A stretch of DNA of 16,338 nucleotides from NCBI GenBank assembly GCA_035340715.1, contig DAOQTX010000056.1:1-16338 (forward strand), written 5' to 3'. The stretch is from DAOQTX01 sp035340715 (GTDB taxonomy: Bacteria > Bacteroidota > Bacteroidia > AKYH767-A > OLB10). Below are positions 1-9,100 of this stretch, piece by piece; position 1 is the stretch's first letter; every line of letters begins with the position of its first letter. The notes beneath the pieces were generated by a model. It was not told where the DNA came from and searched no databases. It saw nothing but the letters and a program-made list of their open reading frames with translations. Position numbers and translations under genes: made by a program.

Positions 1-270
1 TCATTAATTACGCAACAACCATTAGGAGGTAAAGCTCAGTTTGGAGGTCAGCGTTTTGGTGAGATGGAGGTATGGGCACTCGAAGCATTTGGAGCATCCA
101 ATATATTGCAGGAGTTACTGACAATTAAATCAGATGATGTAATTGGAAGAGCAAAAGCATACGAATCCATTGTGAAAGGAGACAATCATTCCACACCAGG
201 AGTACCTGAGTCATTCAACGTATTGTTGCATGAATTGCGTGGACTTGGATTGAAAGTAACTCTTGACTAA
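1..270 (+). CDS. rpoB: RNA polymerase subunit beta, C-terminal end (5'-truncated by window)
   Basis: This is the last 89 codons of the RNA polymerase beta subunit, read in frame from base 1 and ending in TAA at 268-270. The sequence shows the conserved beta C-terminus: the QPLGGKAQFGGQRFGEMEVW block, then WALEAFGA, an LQELLTIKSDD stretch and the final VPESFNVLLHELRGLGL segment. In the enzyme this region packs against beta-prime and helps form the clamp and switch region near the active site. An ATG at 64 lies inside the conserved block and is an internal methionine, not a start. The rpoC gene follows after 29 bases with no terminator between them, so the two are surely cotranscribed, as in nearly all bacteria. 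The identification is secure. Confidence 0.98.
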   Translation, partial: SLITQQPLGGKAQFGGQRFGEMEVWALEAFGASNILQELLTIKSDDVIGRAKAYESIVKGDNHSTPGVPESFNVLLHELRGLGLKVTLD

Positions 271-299
271 TTGTTTAACAAAAAAAATTAATCACTCAA

Positions 300-3200
300 A
301 TGAGTATAGCGAAAAAAGATCTTAAAATTAAAAGTAACTTTTCACGAATTACCATTAGTCTGGCTTCACCAGAGCAGATTCTTGAGCAATCGAGTGGAGA
401 GGTGCTTAAACCAGAAACCATAAACTACCGTACCTATAAACCGGAAAGAGATGGGTTATTCTGCGAAAGAATATTTGGTCCTGTAAAAGATTGGGAATGT
501 CATTGTGGTAAGTACAAACGTATACGTTATCGTGGAATCGTTTGTGACCGATGCGGTGTTGAAGTTACCGAAAAGAAAGTAAGAAGAGAGCGCATGGGAC
601 ATATCCAGTTGGTTGTTCCTGTGGCGCACATTTGGTATTTCAAAACATTGCCAAACAAAATTGGATACCTGTTGGGATTACCCACAAAAAAGCTCGACAT
701 GATTATTTATTACGAGCGTTATGTGGTCATTCAAGCAGGAGTTAAAGAAGCTGATGGAATAAACTATCTCGACTTCCTAACTGAAGATGAGTACTTGCAG
801 GTATTGGAGACCTTACCAAAAGATAACCAACATTTGGATGATAACGATCCAAATAAGTTTATCGCTAAAATGGGTGGTGAAGCTTTGTTTGATTTGTTAT
901 CGAGACTAAATCTTGACGATCAATCGTATAATTTACGTCACCAGGCGAATAACGAAACGTCTCAGCAAAGAAAAAATGAAGCACTAAAAAGACTTCAAGT
1001 GGTTGAAGCATTTAGAAATGCAAATAACCATATTGAAAATCGTCCTGAGTGGATGATTGTTAAAGTAGTGCCTGTAATTCCTCCGGATCTAAGACCATTG
1101 GTGCCATTGGATGGAGGTCGATTTGCAACTTCAGATTTGAACGATTTATACCGTAGAGTTATCATTCGTAACAATCGTCTTAAGCGACTATTGGAAATTA
1201 AAGCTCCTGATGTAATCTTAAGAAATGAGAAACGAATGTTGCAAGAAGCGGTTGATAGTTTGTTTGATAACAGTCGTAAAGCAAATGCGGTTAAAACAGA
1301 ATCAAACAGAGCACTGAAATCACTTTCTGATAGCTTAAAAGGAAAACAAGGACGTTTCCGTCAAAACCTATTAGGTAAACGTGTTGATTACTCAGCACGT
1401 TCGGTAATTGTTGTTGGTCCTGAATTGAAGCTGCATGAGTGTGGTTTACCAAAAGATATGGCAGCCGAACTATTTAAGCCATTTATCATACGCAAACTTC
1501 AGGAAAGGGGTGTAGTAAAAACGGTTAAGTCGGCTAAGAAGATTGTGGATCGTAAAGAAGCCATCGTTTGGGATATTCTTGAGAATGTATTGTTGGGTCA
1601 TCCGGTTTTACTTAACCGAGCTCCGACTCTTCACCGATTAGGTATTCAGGCTTTTCAGCCTAAACTGATTGAAGGAAAAGCGATTCAGCTACATCCATTA
1701 GTTTGTACGGCCTTTAACGCTGACTTTGACGGTGACCAAATGGCGGTTCACGTTCCACTTGGAAATGCTGCCGTATTGGAAGCTCAAATATTGATGTTAG
1801 CATCACATAACATTTTGAATCCGGCTAATGGTGCCCCGGTAACTGTTCCTTCTCAGGATATGGTTCTCGGCTTGTATTATATGACCAAATCAAGAACAAG
1901 TGATGAACATCGTAAGATGAAGGGAGAGGGCAAATCATTCTACAGCCCAGAAGAGGTGATCATTGCTTACAATGAAAAAACATTGGATTTACATGCCAAC
2001 ATTAAAGTAAAAGTTAATGTTGATGTAGATGGTGCCTTACAATCAAAACTTCTTGAAACCACAACGGGTAGAGTTATCTTTAACCAAGTAGTTCCAGAAG
2101 AAGTAGGATTCATCAACGAATTGTTGACCAAAAAAGCATTGCGGGATATAATCGGAGATGTATTAAAGAAAACCGGAACGTCTAAAACAGCGGCATTCTT
2201 AGATAACATCAAGCAATTAGGATTTATGATGGCTTTCCGTGGAGGATTGTCGTTTAACCTTGCCGATGTTCGCATACCAGCAGAAAAAGAAAATCTGATT
2301 TCAAAAGCGAATGAAGAGGTAGATGAAATAGTGAATAACTTCAACATGGGATTCATCACAACCAATGAGCGTTACAATCAGATTATTGATACATGGACCC
2401 GAACCAATACACGAATTACTGAAACGCTAATGCGTCAACTGAGTGGTGACAAACAAGGCTTCAATTCGGTATACATGATGTATGACTCAGGTGCAAGGGG
2501 ATCGAAAGAACAGATTCGTCAGCTTGGAGGAATGAGAGGTTTGATGGCTAAGCCACAAAAGTCGGGATCGACTGGTGGAGAGATTATTGAAAACCCAATT
2601 CTTTCAAACTTTAAGGAAGGTTTATCAATTCTTGAGTACTTTATTTCTACCCACGGTGCTCGTAAAGGTTTGGCCGATACGGCTCTTAAAACTGCTGATG
2701 CCGGTTATTTAACAAGACGTTTGGTTGATGTTGCGCAAGATGTAATTATCACTGAAGCAGATTGCGGAACTTTAAGAGGATTGCAGGAAACAGCTCTAAA
2801 AAACAATGAAGAGGTTGTAGAAACTTTATACGATCGTATTCTTGGTCGTGTAGGAGTTCACGATGTATATCATCCGATTAGTGGCGAATTATTAGCAAGT
2901 GCAGGAGAAGAGATCACAGAAATTATAGCATTAAATATTGAAGAATCTCCGGTTGAAATGGTTGAGATCCGTTCGGTATTAACTTGTGAATCAAAAATAG
3001 GGGTATGTGCAAAATGCTATGGTCGAAACTTAGCAAGCGGCCGAATGGTTCAGAAAGGTGAAGCCGTTGGGGTTATTGCCGCTCAATCAATTGGTGAACC
3101 TGGAACACAGTTAACACTTAGAACATTCCACGTGGGTGGTGTTGCTTCTAAACTAGCACAAGATTCTCATATCGATACTAAATTCCCTGGAATTGTAGAA

Positions 3201-4598
3201 TTGGATGAAGTACGTTCGATCAATGTAAAAGATAGCGAAGGTAAAGCCGGTCAAATTGTAATCGGAAGAAGTGGAGAGATTAGAATTATTGATCCAAAGA
3301 CTAAAACCATATTGTCTACAAATGTTGTTCCTTATGGATCTCAGCTATTTGTAAAGAATGGACAAGAAGTGGATAAAGGTTTCACCATCTGTAAATGGGA
3401 TCCTTATAATGCAGTAATCCTTACCGAAGTGGATGGAAAAATCGATTTCGAACATATTGATGAAGGCATTACGTTCCGCGAGACAGCAGATGAGCAAACG
3501 GGTTATCGTGAAAAAGTAATTATTGAAACACGAGACAAGACTAGAAATCCGGCCATCAAAATTGTTCATGAAAAAACGAAAGAGGTTCTTAAATCATACA
3601 ACATTCCTGTTGGAGCGCATATTTCTATCAACAAAGGAGATAAAGTAACTGCAGGAACGGTTTTGGTAAAAATTCCTCGTACGACCGGACGTTCAGGTGA
3701 CATCACCGGAGGTCTTCCAAGAGTTACGGAGTTGTTCGAAGCAAGAAATCCTTCGAACCCTGCTGTAGTAAGTGAGATTGATGGAGTCGTAAGTTATGGA
3801 GGAATTAAGCGAGGTAACCGTGAAGTTATAATCACATCAAAAGATGGTGAAGTAAAGAAGTACTTGGTTCAATTGTCAAAGCACATATTGGTTCAGGAGA
3901 ACGACTTTATCAAAGCGGGTAATCCTTTGTCAGATGGTGCCATTACACCAAACGATATATTAAATATCAAAGGACCATCAGCGGTACAAGAGTATTTGGT
4001 AAATGAAATACAGGAAGTTTACCGTTTGCAAGGAGTGAAAATTAACGACAAGCATTTCGAAGTAATAGTTCGACAAATGATGCGCAAAGTAATTATCAAT
4101 GATCCGGGCGATACTCGATTCCTTGAGAAAGAAGTAACCAACAAAACGGATTTCATGGAGGAGAACGATTGGATCTTTGATAAGAAAGTAGTGGTTGATG
4201 CAGGCGATTCAGAAATATTCCGTTCGGGTCAAATCATCAGCCTAAGAAAACTTAGAGATGAAAATTCTATCTTGAAAAGAAAAGATTTACGCGAAGTGGA
4301 AGCTCGAGATGCAATTCCTGCAACCTCAACGCCAATTCTTCAAGGGATAACCCAAGCATCGTTGCAAACCAAGAGCTGGATTTCAGCAGCCTCGTTCCAG
4401 GAAACCACTAAGGTTCTTAACGAAGCGGCCATCAATGGAAAGATTGATGATCTCGCTGGATTGAAAGAGAATGTGATTGTAGGTCACTTGATTCCTGCAG
4501 GGACCGGTTTACGTGAATACGAAAAACTTATTGTAGGATCACAAGAAGAATACGACATGCTCATGGCTTCGAAGCAAGAAATGGTTGAAGAAGAGTAA
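300..4598 (+). CDS. rpoC: DNA-directed RNA polymerase subunit beta-prime
   Basis: This is the complete beta-prime subunit of RNA polymerase, 1432 residues, close to the roughly 1400 of E. coli. It forms the clamp and most of the catalytic centre. The catalytic magnesium loop NADFDGD lies at residues 473-479, with Asp475, 477 and 479 as ligands. The N-terminal zinc site is formed by Cys67, 69, 82 and 85, and the second zinc site by Cys822, 896, 903 and 906. The trigger loop starts at about 941 (RTFHVGG) and resumes at about 1130 (GRSGDITGGLPRV). The roughly 185 residues between them match the SI3 insertion of Gram-negative enzymes. The ATG at 300 gives the expected N-terminus, with a KSNFSRITISLASPE segment soon after it. 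No Shine-Dalgarno sequence is visible, which is normal for Bacteroidetes. A strong terminator follows the stop codon. Confidence 0.99.
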   Translation: MSIAKKDLKIKSNFSRITISLASPEQILEQSSGEVLKPETINYRTYKPERDGLFCERIFGPVKDWECHCGKYKRIRYRGIVCDRCGVEVTEKKVRRERMGHIQLVVPVAHIWYFKTLPNKIGYLLGLPTKKLDMIIYYERYVVIQAGVKEADGINYLDFLTEDEYLQVLETLPKDNQHLDDNDPNKFIAKMGGEALFDLLSRLNLDDQSYNLRHQANNETSQQRKNEALKRLQVVEAFRNANNHIENRPEWMIVKVVPVIPPDLRPLVPLDGGRFATSDLNDLYRRVIIRNNRLKRLLEIKAPDVILRNEKRMLQEAVDSLFDNSRKANAVKTESNRALKSLSDSLKGKQGRFRQNLLGKRVDYSARSVIVVGPELKLHECGLPKDMAAELFKPFIIRKLQERGVVKTVKSAKKIVDRKEAIVWDILENVLLGHPVLLNRAPTLHRLGIQAFQPKLIEGKAIQLHPLVCTAFNADFDGDQMAVHVPLGNAAVLEAQILMLASHNILNPANGAPVTVPSQDMVLGLYYMTKSRTSDEHRKMKGEGKSFYSPEEVIIAYNEKTLDLHANIKVKVNVDVDGALQSKLLETTTGRVIFNQVVPEEVGFINELLTKKALRDIIGDVLKKTGTSKTAAFLDNIKQLGFMMAFRGGLSFNLADVRIPAEKENLISKANEEVDEIVNNFNMGFITTNERYNQIIDTWTRTNTRITETLMRQLSGDKQGFNSVYMMYDSGARGSKEQIRQLGGMRGLMAKPQKSGSTGGEIIENPILSNFKEGLSILEYFISTHGARKGLADTALKTADAGYLTRRLVDVAQDVIITEADCGTLRGLQETALKNNEEVVETLYDRILGRVGVHDVYHPISGELLASAGEEITEIIALNIEESPVEMVEIRSVLTCESKIGVCAKCYGRNLASGRMVQKGEAVGVIAAQSIGEPGTQLTLRTFHVGGVASKLAQDSHIDTKFPGIVELDEVRSINVKDSEGKAGQIVIGRSGEIRIIDPKTKTILSTNVVPYGSQLFVKNGQEVDKGFTICKWDPYNAVILTEVDGKIDFEHIDEGITFRETADEQTGYREKVIIETRDKTRNPAIKIVHEKTKEVLKSYNIPVGAHISINKGDKVTAGTVLVKIPRTTGRSGDITGGLPRVTELFEARNPSNPAVVSEIDGVVSYGGIKRGNREVIITSKDGEVKKYLVQLSKHILVQENDFIKAGNPLSDGAITPNDILNIKGPSAVQEYLVNEIQEVYRLQGVKINDKHFEVIVRQMMRKVIINDPGDTRFLEKEVTNKTDFMEENDWIFDKKVVVDAGDSEIFRSGQIISLRKLRDENSILKRKDLREVEARDAIPATSTPILQGITQASLQTKSWISAASFQETTKVLNEAAINGKIDDLAGLKENVIVGHLIPAGTGLREYEKLIVGSQEEYDMLMASKQEMVEEE

Positions 4599-4617
4599 TC
4601 GATTCAGGGAAAAGGAT

Positions 4618-4650
4618 AAAATCCATGCCACATCGGCATGGATTTTTTTT
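4618..4650 (+). terminator. Intrinsic terminator of the rpoBC operon
   Basis: A perfect 9-bp inverted repeat (ATCCATGCC at 4621-4629, GGCATGGAT at 4635-4643) encloses a 5-base loop. Three A:T pairs (4618-4620 with 4644-4646) extend the stem, and the run of T continues to 4650. It starts 20 bases after the rpoC stop codon and is the clearest Rho-independent terminator in the window. It marks the end of the rpoBC transcript. Confidence 0.92.
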
Positions 4651-4651
4651 A

Positions 4652-4659
4652 TAGATTTG
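4652..4659 (+). promoter_or_regulatory. Putative Bacteroidetes -7 element for the DUF3467 gene
   Basis: TAGATTTG matches the Bacteroidetes primary-sigma -7 consensus TAnnTTTG exactly. It begins one base after the T-tract of the rpoC terminator. A start site about 7 bases downstream would give a leader of under 20 bases before the ATG at 4684. No clear -33 TTG/TTTG box is seen at the usual distance, where the sequence is occupied by the terminator stem. The call therefore rests on one short motif in AT-rich DNA. Confidence 0.45.
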
Positions 4660-4683
4660 TATATATCTTAAAAAAAAATAAAC

Positions 4684-4992
4684 ATGGACGATAAGCAAAA
4701 CCAACAATTGAATATAGAACTCAGTGAAGAAATTTCAGAAGGTATTTATTCTAATTTGGCAATCATTACACACAGCAATTCAGAATTTGTAGTTGATTTT
4801 GTGAAAATTATGCCGGGAGTTCCTAAAGCAAAAGTAAAAAGTAGAATCGTACTTACTCCTCAACACGCCAAGCGTTTGTTAAATGCCTTGGCGGATAATA
4901 TTTCGAAGTTTGAAGCCGTACACGGCACCATTAAGCAAACCGACAATCCGGCATTGCCCATGAATTTCGGAGGACCTACTGCTCAAGCATAA
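4684..4992 (+). CDS. DUF3467 domain-containing protein
   Basis: A small soluble protein of 102 residues that I recognise as the DUF3467 family by its whole-length pattern: a SEGIYSNLAIITHSNSEFVVDF segment (residues 18-39), an IMPGVPKAKVKSRIVLTP stretch and then an AKRLLNALADNISKFE helix near 62-77. No signal peptide, membrane segment or cysteine motif is present, so it should be cytoplasmic. The function of the family is not known to me, and the sequence suggests no catalytic site. In many Bacteroidetes this family sits directly behind rpoC, as here. The strong terminator between them and a possible separate -7 element suggest it is transcribed on its own. The start at 4684 lies in an A-rich leader and gives the usual family length. 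Confidence 0.88.
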   Translation: MDDKQNQQLNIELSEEISEGIYSNLAIITHSNSEFVVDFVKIMPGVPKAKVKSRIVLTPQHAKRLLNALADNISKFEAVHGTIKQTDNPALPMNFGGPTAQA

Positions 4993-5020
4993 TAGAAATC
5001 TAGTTTTAGATATTATTATT

Positions 5021-5040
5021 TAAGCCTCAGGCTTATTTTC
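5021..5040 (+). terminator. Possible weak terminator after the DUF3467 gene
   Basis: TAAGCC and GGCTTA form a perfect 6-bp stem around a 3-base loop (5021-5035), followed by TTTTC. The stem is short, with only three G:C pairs, and the T-run is brief, so it may be a weak or partial terminator. It lies 28 bases after the DUF3467 stop codon and 39 bases before fbp, a sensible place to separate the two transcripts. Confidence 0.4.
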
Positions 5041-5041
5041 C

Positions 5042-5049
5042 GATATTTG
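5042..5049 (+). promoter_or_regulatory. Possible -7 element upstream of fbp
   Basis: GATATTTG matches the Bacteroidetes -7 consensus TAnnTTTG at five of the six fixed positions; the first T is G. It follows the small hairpin and lies 25 bases before the fbp ATG. No -33 box is obvious. A single short near-match in AT-rich DNA is weak evidence. Confidence 0.3.
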
Positions 5050-5074
5050 CACTTCTTAAACAGTACAGCATTTT

Positions 5075-6088
5075 ATGTTTACCAATAAAGTTTCTACGCT
5101 CGGTCAGTTTATCATCGAAAAGCAAAACGAATTTCCTTATGCTAAAGGAGAGTTAAGTCGTTTGTTACGCGACATTGGCATTGCTGCCAAAATTGTTAAT
5201 AGAGAAGTGAATAAAGCCGGCTTGGTTGACATTCTTGGTGAGTATGGTGCTACCAATGTGCAAGGAGAAGAAGTAAAGAAGTTGGATGTATATGCTAATG
5301 AGCAATTTATCTCGGCTTTAAGTTATGGTGGAGAATGTTGCGCCATAGCCTCCGAAGAGAACGAAGGCTTGGTACACATCAATACTACCGTTTCAAACAA
5401 TGCAAAATATATAGTGGCTATGGATCCTTTAGATGGATCAAGCAATATTGATGTTAATGTTTCCATAGGAACTATTTTTGCTATTTATAGACGGGAGAAC
5501 CCCGATGCTCCCGTTACGGAGGCCGATTTCTTGCAGCCCGGAACAAAACAAGTTGCTGCCGGCTACATCACCTACGGAAGTAGTACAATGCTGGTATATA
5601 CCACCGGACATGGAGTTAATGGTTTTACATTAGATCCATCCATAGGTGAATTTTGTCTTTCGCATCCTAAAATGAAAGTTCCCGATGATGGAAAAATTTA
5701 TTCTTTAAATGAGGGAAATGCCATTCATTTTCATCCCGGAGTTAAAGCCTATATTCAATTTTGCAAAGAAGAAGATAAAGCAAGTGGAAGACCTTATTCT
5801 TCGCGATACATCGGATCACTCGTGGCCGATTTTCATCGCAATATGATTAAAGGAGGAATTTTTATTTATCCTTCTACCAGCAAGGCACCAAAAGGAAAAC
5901 TACGTTTGTTGTATGAATGCAATCCGCTTGCCTATATAGTAGAACAGGCGGGTGGAATGGCTTCCAACGGATTTGGTAGAATTCTAGAAATGCAACCCGA
6001 TTCATTGCATCAACGAACACCGCTTTTTATCGGTTCAAAAAATATGGTTAATCATGCTATTGCGTGCATGAAACAAGCCACAATTTAG
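5075..6088 (+). CDS. fbp: Fructose-1,6-bisphosphatase, class I
   Basis: This is the gluconeogenic enzyme that hydrolyses fructose 1,6-bisphosphate to fructose 6-phosphate and phosphate in the cytoplasm, using divalent metal. At 337 residues it has the usual class I length. Visible landmarks are the acidic metal-binding SEENE (93-97), the DPLDGSSNID motif (117-126) that carries metal ligands, the substrate-binding YSSRYIGSLVADFHR (241-255), and the class signature GKLRLLYECNPLAYIVEQ (274-291), in which Glu281 is the expected metal ligand. The N-terminal GELSRLLRDIGIAAK helix is where AMP binds in characterised class I enzymes, so AMP inhibition is plausible but not shown. The start at 5075 gives the expected N-terminus. 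The mfd gene begins 17 bases after the stop with no terminator between, so the two are probably cotranscribed. Confidence 0.97.
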   Translation: MFTNKVSTLGQFIIEKQNEFPYAKGELSRLLRDIGIAAKIVNREVNKAGLVDILGEYGATNVQGEEVKKLDVYANEQFISALSYGGECCAIASEENEGLVHINTTVSNNAKYIVAMDPLDGSSNIDVNVSIGTIFAIYRRENPDAPVTEADFLQPGTKQVAAGYITYGSSTMLVYTTGHGVNGFTLDPSIGEFCLSHPKMKVPDDGKIYSLNEGNAIHFHPGVKAYIQFCKEEDKASGRPYSSRYIGSLVADFHRNMIKGGIFIYPSTSKAPKGKLRLLYECNPLAYIVEQAGGMASNGFGRILEMQPDSLHQRTPLFIGSKNMVNHAIACMKQATI

Positions 6089-6105
6089 ATTGTTGTGCTA
6101 AAATC

Positions 6106-9100
6106 ATGTCTGACCCTTCAAATATTGTAAACCATTTTGCAGCTCATCCCGATTATTCAGAATTGCTTCGGGCATTCAGTAACCAACATAAGGATGTAAT
6201 TCATCTGAATGGACTGACAGGCTCTGCACCTGCGTTTTGGTTTTTAAGTATTCAGGAGCAGTATCCGCATTCAGCGGTTATTATTCTAAAAGATAAAGAT
6301 GAAGCTTCATATTTTTTTAACGACTTGGAAAATATTTCTGATCCGGGTCGATTTTTATTTTTCCCTTCTTCCTTTAAAAAATCATTTCGATCCGATTTGC
6401 CCGATAACGATGCAGTGCTTCAACGTGCAGAGTCGCTAACCCGAATAGGTAAGTTTGTTAGCAACCCTGTTATTGTTACGTATGCCGAAGCATTGGCAGA
6501 GAAGGTGGTTACACTAAAGAATTTAAACAGCCACACATTTGAAGTTAGACGAAACGATAATCTAGGTATTGAGTTTCTGACAGAGTTTTTAGGTGAACAT
6601 GGTTTTGAGCGAAGTGATTTTGTTTATGAAGCCGGTCAATTTGCGGTTCGTGGAGGCATTGTAGATGTTTATTCTTTTGCCAATGAGTTGCCTTATCGTT
6701 TCGAATTTTTTGGAAATACCATTGAGTCGATCAGAAGTTTTGATCCGATGACACAATTGTCAGAGAAGAATTATGAACATGTAATTATTATTCCCAACGT
6801 GCAACAAAGCATGTTGCAAAATGAAAGCGAAACTTTTTTTGATTTTATTTCAAAAAACTCTGTGTTTTGGTTTAGCGATGCTTCCTTCGTATTGGAGTTT
6901 GTGCGAGAAAACAATGACGATAAAGAATGGAGTAGAGAACAAATCAGCCATACCCGATTAAGTAAAGAGGAACTGTATATCCGATCGGAACAAGTTCAAA
7001 GCAAGATGGAAGAATTTAAGAGAGTTGAATTCGGTTCTCAAAAAATGTGGCCGGCAGTTTTTTCATTATCAGCAAACACAACACCGCAACCTCTGTTCAA
7101 TAAGAACTTTGACATGCTGCTCGGTCATTTGGTAGATAATAATAAATCGAAGATCGACACCTATATTTTTGCCGATCAAGCAAAACAGATTGAACGCATC
7201 TATGCCATACTCGAAGATGTTGCTGCGCGCGAAAAAATCCCCACTGATTTAATTCGATTTACACCGGTTCTCAAAGGAATCCATCAAGGATTTTTCGATA
7301 CGCAATTGAATTTGGCTTTTTATACCGATCATCAGATATTCAACCGCTATCATCGGTATCGGCAAAGAAAAAGTTTTAGTCGAAATCAAGCCATTACCGT
7401 TAAAGAATTATCTCGACTACAGCCGGGCGATTTTGTTACACATATCGATCATGGTATTGGCAAGTTTGCAGGCATGCATCGAATTGAAGTGAATGGAAAA
7501 TGGAAAGAAGCCATTAAGCTGATTTACAAAGACAACGATATTTTATTTATCAGTATTCATGCTCTTCATCGCATTTCGCGATTTACATCGGGCGAAGGAA
7601 AAACACCAGCGCTTTCAAAACTGGGAAGCAATTCTTGGAACCGCTTAAAACAGAAAACAAAAAATAAAGTTCAGGATATTGCACGGGATTTGATTGAGTT
7701 ATATGCCAAACGAAGGGCGCAGAAAGGATTTGCATTTACTCCGGACACTTATTTGCAAAATGAGCTTGAAGCTTCTTTTATATACGAAGATACACCCGAT
7801 CAGGAAAAATCAAGCAACGATGTGAAATCAGATATGGAGAAGGAGTATCCGATGGATCGTTTGATTTGCGGAGATGTTGGTTTTGGAAAAACAGAAGTTG
7901 CTATACGCGCTGCCTTTAAAGCAGCAACCGATGGAAAACAAGTAGCCATATTGGTTCCTACCACAATTCTGGCCTTGCAACACTATAATACTTTCAGAGA
8001 ACGCTTGTCCGATTTTCCGGTACGAGTTGATTATATTAATCGTTTTAAAAGTAGTGCTCAGCAAAAAAAAGTATTAAAAGATCTTATTGAAGGCAGAGTA
8101 GATATTTTAATTGGGACCCACCGATTATTGAGCAAAGATGTAAAGTTCAGAGATTTGGGATTATTGATAATTGACGAAGAGCAGAAATTTGGAGTAGGGG
8201 CAAAAGAAAAATTGAAAGCATTGAGAGCGAATGTTGACACTCTTGTACTTACGGCAACACCGATACCCCGAACCTTGCAATTTTCTTTGATGGGCGCTCG
8301 CGATCTGAGCATCATCAATACACCTCCTCCCAATCGATATCCGGTAACTACCGAAGTTCACGCGTTTAATGAGCAGATTGTTCAGGATGCTATTTTGTAT
8401 GAAACCGGAAGAGGGGGTCAGGTGTTTTTTGTTCACAATCGAATTCAAAATATACACGATATAGCCGATATGATTCAATCCTTGTGCCCCGGTGTGAGTG
8501 TAGGCATTGGACACGGACAGATGGACAGCCATCAATTGGAGAATATCTTACTTGATTTTATTGAAGGCGATTTGGATGTATTGGTGTCGACTACCATTAT
8601 CGAATCGGGATTGGATATTAGTAATGCCAATACCATTATCATCAATCAGGCCCAAAATTTTGGGCTCAGCGATTTGCATCAAATGCGAGGACGTGTAGGT
8701 CGTTCCAATAAAAAAGCATTTTGTTATTTGTTAACTCCTCCTTTTAGTGTGCTCACACAAGATGCACGGCAGCGTTTAAAAGCTATTGAAGAGTTGAGCG
8801 ATTTGGGTTCCGGTTTTCAAGTGGCTATGCGTGATTTGGATATACGCGGTGCCGGAAATTTATTGGGAGCCGAGCAGAGCGGATTCATTGCAGAGATCGG
8901 TTTTGAAACCTATCATAAAATATTGGACGAAGCTGTTGCTGAATTACGCGATACCGAGTACAAAGAACTATTTCAAGATCAGAATGCAGAGAAGGAATAT
9001 GTACGCGATTGCCAAATGGATACCGATCTCGATGTGTATATTCCGGATTATTATGTAGAAAATTTAGGAGAAAGATTGGCGCTGTATAAACAGCTCGATG

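Noticed and set aside
1967..2365. 132-codon open frame on the minus strand inside rpoC
   Set aside because: It lies wholly within the conserved rpoC coding sequence, has low-complexity Ser/Asn-rich translation and resembles no family. It is a shadow frame.
3141..3695. Roughly 185 residues interrupting the RpoC trigger loop
   Set aside because: I considered a foreign insertion, but the position and pattern (VPYGSQL, WDPYNAVILTEVDG, PAIKIVHE) match the SI3 insertion normal for Gram-negative RpoC.
8058..8535. Overlapping minus-strand frames inside mfd (8058-8333 and 8161-8535)
   Set aside because: They are opposite the conserved RecG-like motor motifs, overlap each other and show no recognisable domain.
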